A model generated the notes under the pieces. It made no database searches, was not told the origin of the DNA, and was given only the letters and a program-made list of their open reading frames with translations. The translations under genes were made by a program, and so were the position numbers. This document shows positions 28,185 to 36,610 of a DNA stretch of 64,000 nucleotides, piece by piece (position 1 is the first letter of the stretch; every line of letters begins with the position of its first letter). Origin of the DNA: JBBQVS01 sp964657325 (GTDB lineage: Bacteria > Chloroflexota > Ktedonobacteria > Ktedonobacterales > Ktedonobacteraceae); NCBI GenBank assembly GCA_964657325.1, contig CAZZVE010000008.1, forward strand, positions 1 through 64,000, given 5' to 3'.

Positions 28185-30572
28185 TCAGTCGATGAGAACT
28201 TTTGTCGCGATAACTTCGTATTGTTTGTACTCAGCAACTCTTCCCTCAAGCGTCACGATTTGTTCTGCGCGAATATCCCGCGAGGATGCACCTATGCTAA
28301 AGGTAAACTCGCCAGGTTCGGTCACGAACCGCATCTCGGGATCATAAAAGGCCAGGCGCGATGGATGTACGACGAATGTTACTCTGCGTGCTTGGTCAGC
28401 ATCAAGCGAGAGGCGTGTAAAGCCGACGAGCAGTTGTTGAGGGCGAGCCACCGAGGCTACCTCGTCGCGACAGTAGAACTGTACGACCTCGTCACCTGCA
28501 CGTTTCCCTATGTTGCGTACAGTGACCGACACTTCGATAAGCTCTGTACTGCTCTTTGCCTGCACGATCATGTTTTCATATGCAAAGGTCGTGTAGCTCA
28601 AACCATGTCCAAAAGGGAACAACGGCGTGGTCGGCGAGTCGATATAATCGCCAAAGAACATCGCGCGATCTCCACCGGCTCGCGTGCCCATATAATTCGG
28701 TATCTGGCCGACCGAGCGTGGCATGCTGACTGGCAAGCGGCCCGCGGGATTTATCTTGCCGGTTAAGATATCGGCTAGCCCATTGCCCCCCTCTTCTCCT
28801 GGTGGGAAGACCTGTAAGAGGGCCGCAGCGTTATCGACAAGCGAGGTAAGTGTATGAACACGACCACTGAGCACCACAAGAACCAGCGGGGTCCCACTTT
28901 GTGCCAGTGTGGTGATCAGCTCTTGTTGAACGCCAGTCAGATCGAGATTGGTCGCATCATTTCCCTCTCCTACCGTCACTGGCCGTAGAAGACCGCTCTT
29001 GCCAGCAACGACAACGATTGCAACGTCCGCTCCTTTGACCACCTGTAGTGCCTCCTCGAAGCCTGAGCGGTCGTCACCCAAAACGTCACATCCCTTTGCA
29101 TAGCGGACCTCTACCTCTTGTCCAAGGGTGGCGCGCAACCCTGCGAGAGGGGTAATGTGGGGGGTAAAATATGGGCCGGGAGCATACCTTCCGCTAGCCT
29201 GCGGCACAGCCAGTTCGCCGAGATCTAGGGTATCAGGTACAGCGTATATCATCTCCAGGTGAGAGGGGTAGTGATAATCACCTTGTAGGAGCCGCTCGTC
29301 GTCCGCTCCCGGTCCAACGACAGCCACATGCTTTATCGTCGGTGATAGTGGGAGGATACCCGTGTTGGTCAAGAGGATGATCGACTCGGCAGCAGCCTTG
29401 CGAGACAATGCACGCTGCACTGGCATTTGAAAAGCTGCGCTGGCACGTTCTTCATCGACGTAGGGATGATCGAAGAGGTCAAGCTGAAACTTAAGCCGTA
29501 ACACTCGGCGGACAGCGGTATCAAGCACTGCCTGAGAGACACGGCCTGCCTCAACCTCAGCCTGCAGCACTTCTCCATAGCAGTCGATGCTTGGCAGTTC
29601 CATATCTAGGCCGGCAAACAGGGCCTGTCGAGCCGCCTCTCCTTTGCTGGCTGCGACATGGTGATACCTCATGAGCATAACGACAGCCGTATAATCGGCA
29701 ACGACTGTCCCCTGAAAGCCGAGTTCCTCACGCAGTAAGCCAGTGAGAATAGATCGGCTACCGGCGCAGGGTAAGCCGTCAACCGACGAATACGAGTTCA
29801 TAATTGTCGCCAGACCAGCGTCGCGTATCACCGCAGCGAACGGTTCGGCATACACCTCACGTAGCTCTCGTGGGCCTATTTGAGCAGGTGCCCAGTTGCG
29901 TCCACCCTCTGAGAGGGCGTAGCCAAGAAAGTGTTTTCCGGTAGCGGCAACACCGTGAGACAGGTCATCGCTCTGCAGGCCCTGAACATAGGCAGTACCG
30001 ATAGCACCGATGAGCATAGGGTCCTCTCCATACGTTTCCTCGACTCTTCCCCAACGTGGATCGCGAGCGACATCGAGAACTGGTGCCAGCGCGTGTCGAG
30101 CACCAACTGCTCGCATTTGTGCGCGAATGACCCCGGCCACCTCTCGAACAAGTTCTGGATTCCAGGTGGCAGCCAGGCCAATACCCTGGGGGAAGACCGT
30201 CGCATCACGATGACAGAAGCCGCCAGTAGACTCCTCGTGCACCATAATCGGGATACCCAACCTTGTACGTTCGAGAGCCACTTTTTGGAGCGCATTCATG
30301 TATGCAGCACTCTCATTGGGATGGAGTCCTGTAGAGGCTCCGATGCGCGTCACCTGTCCAATACCGTGCGGCATCTTCTGAGCGACAAAATCGGCATCGA
30401 AGGTACCAGTACTGATGAACTCTGTACTCCAGAGACAGCCTAGCTGAGCTAACTTCTCCTCCAGCGTCATACATGACAATAAATTTTCAACGCGCTCCTC
30501 AATCGAGACGCCTGGATCGCGATATGATAGAGTTGACAAGCGAATGCTCCTTCTGTAATTCGTTGCTTCCAT
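28185..30572 (-). CDS. glycoside hydrolase family 3, beta-glucosidase/beta-xylosidase type
   Basis: 795 residues from ATG 30572; an in-frame TTG at 30596 would add 8. No signal peptide, so it acts in the cytoplasm on imported oligosaccharides. The N-terminal barrel has MTLEEKLAQLG, then DVARDPRWGRVEETYGEDP and KHFLGYALSEGGRNWAPA. The nucleophile is Asp293 in VVADYTAVVML. The second domain holds the family's GEGNDATNLDLTGVQQELI, and the C-terminus is a fibronectin-III-like domain (YDPEMRFVTEPGEFTFSIGASS). It is the last gene of a LacI-linked ABC sugar operon, 36 bases after the permease, so it probably splits the transported glycoside. Confidence 0.92.
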   Translation of the reverse strand: MEATNYRRSIRLSTLSYRDPGVSIEERVENLLSCMTLEEKLAQLGCLWSTEFISTGTFDADFVAQKMPHGIGQVTRIGASTGLHPNESAAYMNALQKVALERTRLGIPIMVHEESTGGFCHRDATVFPQGIGLAATWNPELVREVAGVIRAQMRAVGARHALAPVLDVARDPRWGRVEETYGEDPMLIGAIGTAYVQGLQSDDLSHGVAATGKHFLGYALSEGGRNWAPAQIGPRELREVYAEPFAAVIRDAGLATIMNSYSSVDGLPCAGSRSILTGLLREELGFQGTVVADYTAVVMLMRYHHVAASKGEAARQALFAGLDMELPSIDCYGEVLQAEVEAGRVSQAVLDTAVRRVLRLKFQLDLFDHPYVDEERASAAFQMPVQRALSRKAAAESIILLTNTGILPLSPTIKHVAVVGPGADDERLLQGDYHYPSHLEMIYAVPDTLDLGELAVPQASGRYAPGPYFTPHITPLAGLRATLGQEVEVRYAKGCDVLGDDRSGFEEALQVVKGADVAIVVVAGKSGLLRPVTVGEGNDATNLDLTGVQQELITTLAQSGTPLVLVVLSGRVHTLTSLVDNAAALLQVFPPGEEGGNGLADILTGKINPAGRLPVSMPRSVGQIPNYMGTRAGGDRAMFFGDYIDSPTTPLFPFGHGLSYTTFAYENMIVQAKSSTELIEVSVTVRNIGKRAGDEVVQFYCRDEVASVARPQQLLVGFTRLSLDADQARRVTFVVHPSRLAFYDPEMRFVTEPGEFTFSIGASSRDIRAEQIVTLEGRVAEYKQYEVIATKVLID

Positions 30573-30608
30573 ATTTCTGCTGACGAGCAAGACCAATCAT
30601 AGACTATT

Positions 30609-31520
30609 TTACTTGGAGAAGCCCGCAACCAAGCCACCTAGCAGTTGGCGTCTCCCAAAGATGTAGAGTAGGATAATCGGAGTTGCTGATAGGAAGACCG
30701 CTGACAGAATGGCCGGGACGTTGGTCGTAAATTGTCCTCTGAAATTCGCGAGCGAGAGCGGAAGCACGGCCACACTCTGACTCTGAGTAAGAACCAGCGG
30801 GAAGAGATAGCTGTTCCAAACCTGGATCGTCTCGTAAATGATGACGGTTATAATCGCCGGTCTTGAAAGCGGGAGAACCAGGTTATTCAAAATGCGCCAG
30901 TGAGTCGCACCATCCAGTAGCATCGACTCATGGAGTTCATGAGGAATGTCCCTGATGTACGTGACGAGCACAAGAATCGACAGCGGAATGCCGAAGGCGA
31001 TAGAGGGCAGGATCAGCGCAAACAGAGTATCGTAGAGATGCAAGTTGGAGACAATAGCATAAATTGGGATGATCGTTGCCTGCAAAGGGATCGCGAGTCC
31101 AAGCAAGAAAAGGTTGAAGATGTTCCGCGTATAGCGGCTTCGTGCCTGTGAAATCGCGTAGGCCGCTAGTAGGGAAACCACCAGAATCATGAAGACGCTT
31201 ATGACCGTGACGAAAACTGTGTTGGCGAAGTAGGTAAAGAATCCGTTCTCCAACACCGTGGCGTAGTTCTCAAGCGTTGGGTGTGATGGAAACGACCAGG
31301 GAACGTCCGTGAACAGGAATTGTTGTGGGCGTAGGCTCGTGAACAGCATATAGAGGATTGGGTAAAAAGAAAACACGAGCCAAATCATGCCGAATAGTAC
31401 AGGGACAATCTCCCAGAGGCTGCTTTGACTGAACTGACGTTTTGGCCGTGGTGCAGCAATCACCGTTTGCTGTGATAGCTCAGTGTGTATCGTGTTTTGT
31501 GCCTGAGGATGAGTGGCCAT
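30609..31520 (-). CDS. carbohydrate ABC transporter permease, MalG type
   Basis: 303 residues. A cytoplasmic tail of about 35 residues precedes six membrane helices. The EAA loop that docks the ATPase is HESMLLDGATHWRILNNLVLPLSRPA near residues 205-230. GGAAGG lies upstream and the gene begins 2 bases after the stop of the MalF-type permease. No ATPase gene is present in the operon, so a shared MsmK/MalK-like ATPase encoded elsewhere must drive the transporter, as is common for such systems. Confidence 0.92.
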   Translation of the reverse strand: MATHPQAQNTIHTELSQQTVIAAPRPKRQFSQSSLWEIVPVLFGMIWLVFSFYPILYMLFTSLRPQQFLFTDVPWSFPSHPTLENYATVLENGFFTYFANTVFVTVISVFMILVVSLLAAYAISQARSRYTRNIFNLFLLGLAIPLQATIIPIYAIVSNLHLYDTLFALILPSIAFGIPLSILVLVTYIRDIPHELHESMLLDGATHWRILNNLVLPLSRPAIITVIIYETIQVWNSYLFPLVLTQSQSVAVLPLSLANFRGQFTTNVPAILSAVFLSATPIILLYIFGRRQLLGGLVAGFSK

Positions 31521-31522
31521 AC

Positions 31523-32440
31523 CTATAATCCTTCCAACTGACTCGACATTTTGCTAAAGCCGCTAAAACGCAGCAGGATAAACGAGAGGACGATACCAAA
31601 GGCGGCTAGGACAACGGCAATCATGCTTCCATAGCCTACTTGCTCGTTTTGAAAGGCTGTGATATACATTTGAAGAGGGAGTACGCGTGTCGCGTAACCG
31701 GGTCCACCCTGCGTCGTCACCCAGAAGAGGTCGAAGTAGGTGAGCGAACCGGTAAAGATCAAGGTGGTCGAGGTGATGATGGTATATTTCAATTGCGGCA
31801 AAGTGATGGCGAAAAAGTTCTGAATGCGTCCACCGCCATCGATAGTGGCAGCTTCGTAGAGTTCTTTGGGAATCTGCCGGGCACCGCCAAGGTAGAGGAG
31901 CGCATGAAACGGGATGAACTGCCAGGACACGATGACCATCACCACGTAAAAGGCCAAGTGAGGATCTCCGAGCCAGACTCTTGTCAATCCTGAAAGGCCC
32001 AGTGCGGTTAGTAAGGGATTGACTAGGCCAAAATTCGGGTCGAGCATACTCTGCCATGTGAGAGCGATGGCAACGGCGGAAAAGAGTAAGGGCAGGAAAT
32101 ATAGCACGCCCAAGACACTGCGATACGGTTGTTTCCCTGCCATAAAGACGCCGAGCAAGATACTAATTGGGGTTTGTACGATCCAACTGATCACCATGAC
32201 CTGGATTGTAAGGATGAGAGACGTGAGGGTGACTTGATCGGAAAAGAGAGCACGCCAATTGCCTAAACCAATCCATTGAGCGGGTGCCAATCCATTCCAG
32301 CTCGTGAAGCTGTAGTAGAGGGCAATAAAGAGAGGAATGATGGCGAAGGCAACGTAAAAGAGGAGTGCTGGCATGGTCCAGAGCACTGCGAACAAGTTGG
32401 ACCGTTGTACGGTCTTTGGCATTTTCGTTATTGCGCTCAT
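31523..32440 (-). CDS. carbohydrate ABC transporter permease, MalF/UgpA type
   Basis: 305 residues with six membrane helices. The EAA loop is KELYEAATIDGGGRIQNFFAITLP near residues 190-215. AGGAG lies 7 bases before ATG 32440. It pairs with the MalG-type permease immediately downstream to form the sugar channel. Confidence 0.92.
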   Translation of the reverse strand: MSAITKMPKTVQRSNLFAVLWTMPALLFYVAFAIIPLFIALYYSFTSWNGLAPAQWIGLGNWRALFSDQVTLTSLILTIQVMVISWIVQTPISILLGVFMAGKQPYRSVLGVLYFLPLLFSAVAIALTWQSMLDPNFGLVNPLLTALGLSGLTRVWLGDPHLAFYVVMVIVSWQFIPFHALLYLGGARQIPKELYEAATIDGGGRIQNFFAITLPQLKYTIITSTTLIFTGSLTYFDLFWVTTQGGPGYATRVLPLQMYITAFQNEQVGYGSMIAVVLAAFGIVLSFILLRFSGFSKMSSQLEGL

Positions 32441-32502
32441 TGCGCTCTCCTATCTGAGCTGGGGGATATCACTGCTGCCGGGCATAGTGCGTCCATGCAT
32501 GG

Positions 32503-32534
32503 TGGTCTCCTCCTCAAGGCTGAAGAGGAGACCA
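32503..32534. terminator. stem-loop between sugar-binding protein and permease genes
   Basis: Perfect 10-base arms TGGTCTCCTC (32503-32512) and GAGGAGACCA (32525-32534) enclose 12 bases. Read on the minus strand it follows the binding-protein stop and precedes the permease start, with no U tract. Such intercistronic hairpins commonly protect the upstream message so that binding protein is made in excess. Confidence 0.55.
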
Positions 32535-32620
32535 TTATGTGTACTGATTTTACGAGGCAAAGCTATCAAGGAATAGCTAGCTTTGAAGCGAACCAGTACA
32601 TAAGGGAACCCATGTGCTTA

Positions 32621-33952
32621 TTAAGAACTGATCGTTTTGTTCATGTTGCTAGAGAACGTCTCAGGAGAAATCTGGTTCAAGAACACCTGGCTCAGGTTGG
32701 TCAAGCTCGCTTGCGCTTGCGTTGGAGACAATATCTGGTCCCAGGACAGCTGGAAGTTCGGTGCGTTCTTCGCCATGTTGTAGTTGTACGTCAGCCACTC
32801 GCCATTGGGGGAAGCTGCGAGTTGTGACTCAAGACCCTGGACGGGTGGCACGTCTCCCACGTTGATGAAGCCTTTGATCATCGCATCAGTTAAAACGCCA
32901 TTCTTGAGGTAATCGACCGCATCCTTGGTCGATTTTGAGGCAGTAGAGACCGAGTAAAAATTGCACGGGTTTCCGTAGACGTCTTTCGCGTCTCCTTTGC
33001 CGCCCTCTACCGCAGGGAAGGGGAACCAACCAAGTTTTCCACTGCTAATGAAGTCAGGGCTATTGGTCTGGACCACCGAGTAATTCCAGTTTCCTTGCAG
33101 CATCATTCCAGCTTTCCCCGTATAGACTAGAGCAGCGTCCTGGTTGGAGTCAGCACTGGTTGAGGTGTAGGACGTACCAAAGGCTCCCATCTTGACAAGG
33201 TCCTGAATCATCGTGTTCGCCTTGATAAAAGCGGGGTCCGACCATGCATTAGGTTGACCATTAAAGACAGTCTTAAAAACGTCTGCACCACCGATGCGAT
33301 CAACAAGGAACTCCGCATACATCAGGTACGGCCACTGGCTCCCTCCGGCAAGCGCAATCGGGATGAGGCTATTCTTCTTCAACACAGTGATGATGTTGAG
33401 TAGCTCTGACCATGTGGTCGGGGGATTCAATTTGTACTTGGAGAAGATATCCTTGTTATAAAAGAAGAGTTCCGTCTGCATTCCAGCATTAGGAATACCG
33501 TAGTATTTGCCATTGAAGGCGGCGTTAGAGAGGACAGATGGGAAAAATTTGTTTTTCCAGGTAGGATCAGCGTTCAAATCGGGGGTCAAATCATATACGT
33601 CACCTGCATTGACGTAGGATTTAAGGATACCACCGCCCCACCCAAAGAAAATATTGGGCGGATTTTTTGCCCCCATTGCCACCTGGAGTTTTTGTTTGTA
33701 AGGATCATTCTCAAAGAAGTCAACATGGGCTTTAGCTGCCTTCTGCGCGCTATTGTAAGCAGCCACAGCAGCCTGGACAACTTTCTGTTCATTTCCAGTG
33801 CGGATATCCCACACTTCAACAGTTCCTATGCTGCTGCTTCCTGTGGTAGTTGTTTGACTGCCTCCAACACCAAAACAACCGGCCAGCGTTGTTGTCAGTG
33901 CGGCTCCTCCTGCAACCTCTAGAAAAGTACGACGTGATAGCTTTGCATTCAT
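32621..33952 (-). CDS. extracellular sugar-binding lipoprotein (family 1) with a Tat signal
   Basis: 443 residues. The N-terminus has SRRTFLEV (Arg7-Arg8), a twin-arginine motif, followed by a lipobox LAGC ending at Cys26, so it is likely a Tat-exported lipoprotein. The body is a family 1 solute-binding protein: VEVWDIRTGNEQ, ALAGGSQWPYLMYAEFLVDRIGG and AGMMLQGNWNYSVV are typical. AGGAAGG lies 7 bases before the ATG. It would capture the oligosaccharide for the two permeases downstream. The ligand is unknown; the GH3 gene in the same operon suggests a beta-glucoside or xyloside. Confidence 0.92.
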   Translation of the reverse strand: MNAKLSRRTFLEVAGGAALTTTLAGCFGVGGSQTTTTGSSSIGTVEVWDIRTGNEQKVVQAAVAAYNSAQKAAKAHVDFFENDPYKQKLQVAMGAKNPPNIFFGWGGGILKSYVNAGDVYDLTPDLNADPTWKNKFFPSVLSNAAFNGKYYGIPNAGMQTELFFYNKDIFSKYKLNPPTTWSELLNIITVLKKNSLIPIALAGGSQWPYLMYAEFLVDRIGGADVFKTVFNGQPNAWSDPAFIKANTMIQDLVKMGAFGTSYTSTSADSNQDAALVYTGKAGMMLQGNWNYSVVQTNSPDFISSGKLGWFPFPAVEGGKGDAKDVYGNPCNFYSVSTASKSTKDAVDYLKNGVLTDAMIKGFINVGDVPPVQGLESQLAASPNGEWLTYNYNMAKNAPNFQLSWDQILSPTQAQASLTNLSQVFLNQISPETFSSNMNKTISS

Positions 33953-34206
33953 TGCATTGCCTTCCTGGCATCTCTGCCTACTGAGCTGTTTTCAGCACGC
34001 CCGGTATTATTTCCTACGTCTAGGTGAAGGTATCCACTGCATCTCTTTCGCAATGGCTTTTCGTTTGTGAACGTGTCTAAGTACAAGATGAAAATGTTAC
34101 ATACAGCGTCTATCAGTGGTTAGCCAAGGGAAGGAACCTGGTATGCTCTGACAGTCAAGGATTCAAAGCACAAAATCCTTCCTCTACAAATGGTCACGTA
34201 TCCTTT

Positions 34207-35256
34207 TCATTCTCCTTTCTCTGTTCGTGGGTGGTACATAGCACAGGAATCACGAACAGTGAGTGTTGTCGTTAGTTCGACACGTGTACTATCAAGGGGT
34301 TCTCCTGCAATCAGGCGAAGCAACATCGTCGTTGCTACTCGGCCCATCTCCACAAGAGGTTGACGCACGGTAGTAAGCGCAGGCATAAGAGTGGAGGCGA
34401 GGGCGATATCGTCGAAGCCAATGACGCTTATATCTTGAGGTATGTGCAAGCCGCGAACGCGCAGAGCACTGTAGACACCTATAGCCTGCATGTCATTCCC
34501 TGTAAAGATAGCCGTTGGTGGTTCGGGCAACTCTAATAATGCGCATGCTTGATCATATCCACTCTCTTGTACGAACGTTCCCAAGCGTATAAGAGCCGGA
34601 TCAACGGGAATGCCCGCGTCGTCTAGTGCAGCCCGGTAGCCAGCAAGTCGGTCCTGACTACAACGGACCGATGGAGGACCTGTAATGATGGCGATACGCT
34701 GATGTCCGAGTGAAAGAAGGTGCTCAGTCGCGGTCCGTCCACCAAACCAGTTTGTTGCTCCTACTGAAGGAATATCGGGACTTAGTTCTCCACGTTGATC
34801 AACGACAACACATGGAATATTCTGCTCATAGAGTGTCTCGAAGTAGTGCCTCTGCCCATATGAGAGTACGAGGATGGCACCATCAGTTGCTCCACTTTCG
34901 AGAATTTTGGTGAGCCAGCGTTGTTCTAGCTGCAGAGTATCGTGTGTGGCTGAGAGTGCCAGTCGTAAATGTGTTCGCGACAGTACTGCCTCGACACCGC
35001 GCACAATCTCAAGAGAATAGAGATTATCGAGACCTGGTACCAGCATGTCAACGATGCCGCTACTCTTCTTCCCTAAGCCCTGTTTTACGCGGCTACGAAT
35101 AAACCCACTTTCTTCGATGGCTTGCTCCACGCGCTTGCGCGTCTCAGGTGCAACATCTGGACGCTTATGAAGAACACGCGAGACGGTAGGAATAGAGACG
35201 CCAGCAAGAGATGCAATGGATGCAATCGTACTACGTTTAGAGAGGGATTGTTTCAT
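34207..35256 (-). CDS. LacI family transcriptional regulator
   Basis: 349 residues. The DNA-binding head is IASIASLAGVSIPTVSRVLHKRP near residues 12-34, with the hinge helix region ETRKRVEQAIEESGF. The remainder is a periplasmic-binding-like effector domain (GATDGAILVLSYGQ, ITGPPSVRCSQDRLAGYRAAL, FTGNDMQAIG, DISVIGFDDIALAS). It stands directly upstream of, and in line with, the binding protein, permeases and GH3 genes, and probably represses them until the sugar enters. Its own promoter overlaps a near-palindrome that could be an autoregulatory site. Confidence 0.93.
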   Translation of the reverse strand: MKQSLSKRSTIASIASLAGVSIPTVSRVLHKRPDVAPETRKRVEQAIEESGFIRSRVKQGLGKKSSGIVDMLVPGLDNLYSLEIVRGVEAVLSRTHLRLALSATHDTLQLEQRWLTKILESGATDGAILVLSYGQRHYFETLYEQNIPCVVVDQRGELSPDIPSVGATNWFGGRTATEHLLSLGHQRIAIITGPPSVRCSQDRLAGYRAALDDAGIPVDPALIRLGTFVQESGYDQACALLELPEPPTAIFTGNDMQAIGVYSALRVRGLHIPQDISVIGFDDIALASTLMPALTTVRQPLVEMGRVATTMLLRLIAGEPLDSTRVELTTTLTVRDSCAMYHPRTEKGE

Positions 35257-35610
35257 TTCCCGACACCTTCTTTTACGGTAGAATTATACTAAGTATTATT
35301 GATAATTTTCAATTTGTCAAGGGGCAGAAGTAACAAAACAAGACTTTGAATTTTGTCAGAAATACATCTATTGTATCAAAAGACAATAAATTCCCAATTT
35401 AACCCATGAATTCGCATGATTCTTGAGCAAAGATAGAGATATCAATACCGATTTTTTCCGGTATATAGTTTGAGGTAGGATATAAAAAATCTCTTTAAAG
35501 TGGGCTACCACTGTGGGTAACCCACATGCTACCTTTCGTTGCCCTTGCTCTGGTATACTGTTCGTGTCTACTCTTCCACTACAGTCTTGGGAAAGGGAAT
35601 TCAGCGTTTT
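35257..35610. other. divergent intergenic region, lacI-type gene / membrane protein
   Basis: 354 A+T-rich bases holding the minus-strand promoter at 35283-35312. A TATACT at 35553-35558 about 55 bases before the membrane protein start may be its -10 box, without a good -35. I see no gene here; an open frame starting with TTG at 35539 lacks a ribosome site. Confidence 0.5.
35283..35312 (-). promoter_or_regulatory. promoter of the LacI-type gene with overlapping near-palindrome
   Basis: On the minus strand TTGAAA (35312-35307) and a perfect TATAAT (35288-35283) are spaced by 18 bases; a TTGACA also lies at 35320-35315. The sequence TTGATAATTTTCAA (35299-35312) is symmetric at 12 of 14 positions and covers the -35 box, as expected for autorepression by a LacI-type protein. 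Confidence 0.55.
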
Positions 35611-36471
35611 ATGAGTACATCATCCATTAACTCCTCGGAATCATTTCTTCCTCTCGACACATCTGCCCGTGTCGATATTTTGACGGTTGCCGCAATTGCA
35701 ATCGTCACCTATTTTCTGAGCACACTTGCTCATGAAGCTCTGGGACATGGTTGTGCTGCCATTTTAGTCGGCCTTCATGTCCAACGGGTTACCTCGGTCG
35801 ATCTCGAAGTTAGTTTCATCGGTATTGCTGCCTGGAAAGTCCGTGTGGTCGCGGCGGCAGGGTGTGTCGCCAATCTCCTTCTAGCGGGTCTTGCGATGGT
35901 GCTCCTCCGTGTGACGGCGCGGACAACACCCACAACACGCTTTTTTCTGTGGTTGCTTGCGACTAACAACCTGCTCATTCCCGGTGGCTACTTGATGGTC
36001 CTGACTTTCCTGGGTATCGGAGACTGGAACGATTTTGTGCAGGGTCTTCCCAATGTCTTCCTCTGGCGACTGAGTCTGACTCTCCTCGGCGTTCTTCTCT
36101 CGTTCGCGGGATTGCTTTGGGGCGCACGTCATATCGACCCATTTCTTGGACGAGATGCACGCCTGCGGGGTCGTCGAGCCTTGGCTCTTACTTTGACCGC
36201 GTACCTTGCAGGGAGTGCCGCAAATACTCTTGCAGGGGTCCTCAATCCAACGAGTCCAACACTCATTCTCATCTCTGCTGCTGCCTCCTCCTTTGGAGGA
36301 ACCATCTGGTTACTGTGGATCAACGCCTTTACACGAAGAGTACGCGCAACCACGTCAGAAATGGCTCTTGTTCCTCAGCGAAGTTGGCTCTGGATTGCCT
36401 TGGGACTCCTCGCTCTCATCGGGTATTTGCTCGTGTTAGGACCTGGTCTCCCACGCACGTCCTTGTTGTAG
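35611..36471 (+). CDS. multi-pass membrane protein with HEALGH motif, M50-peptidase-like
   Basis: 286 residues from ATG 35611. I count six to seven hydrophobic segments. The first ends with AHEALGHGCAAILVG, with His41, Glu42 and His46, and a later segment has NNLLIPGGYLM near residue 120. This resembles the HExxH and distal Asn-Pro-Gly region of M50 intramembrane metalloproteases, but here there is one extra residue between Glu and the second His, and the usual LDGG aspartate is absent. It may be a divergent M50-type protease or a non-catalytic relative. It stands alone between divergent and convergent genes. I do not assign a substrate. Confidence 0.7.
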   Translation: MSTSSINSSESFLPLDTSARVDILTVAAIAIVTYFLSTLAHEALGHGCAAILVGLHVQRVTSVDLEVSFIGIAAWKVRVVAAAGCVANLLLAGLAMVLLRVTARTTPTTRFFLWLLATNNLLIPGGYLMVLTFLGIGDWNDFVQGLPNVFLWRLSLTLLGVLLSFAGLLWGARHIDPFLGRDARLRGRRALALTLTAYLAGSAANTLAGVLNPTSPTLILISAAASSFGGTIWLLWINAFTRRVRATTSEMALVPQRSWLWIALGLLALIGYLLVLGPGLPRTSLL

Positions 36472-36610
36472 TATCGTGTGTTCGATATAAGAGGTCTTTC
36501 GCGCTTTTAGTACAGGAGACGTGTATGCTGTCAAAGGATATCTTTTTCATGCACCACTTCACGAATACATGAATTTGTTCAAGGGAGCGATGGCAGTCGG
36601 GATAAGCGCG

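Noticed and set aside
28221..28766. 181-codon plus-strand frame antisense to the GH3 gene
   Set aside because: It overlaps conserved GH3 sequence and shows no family features.
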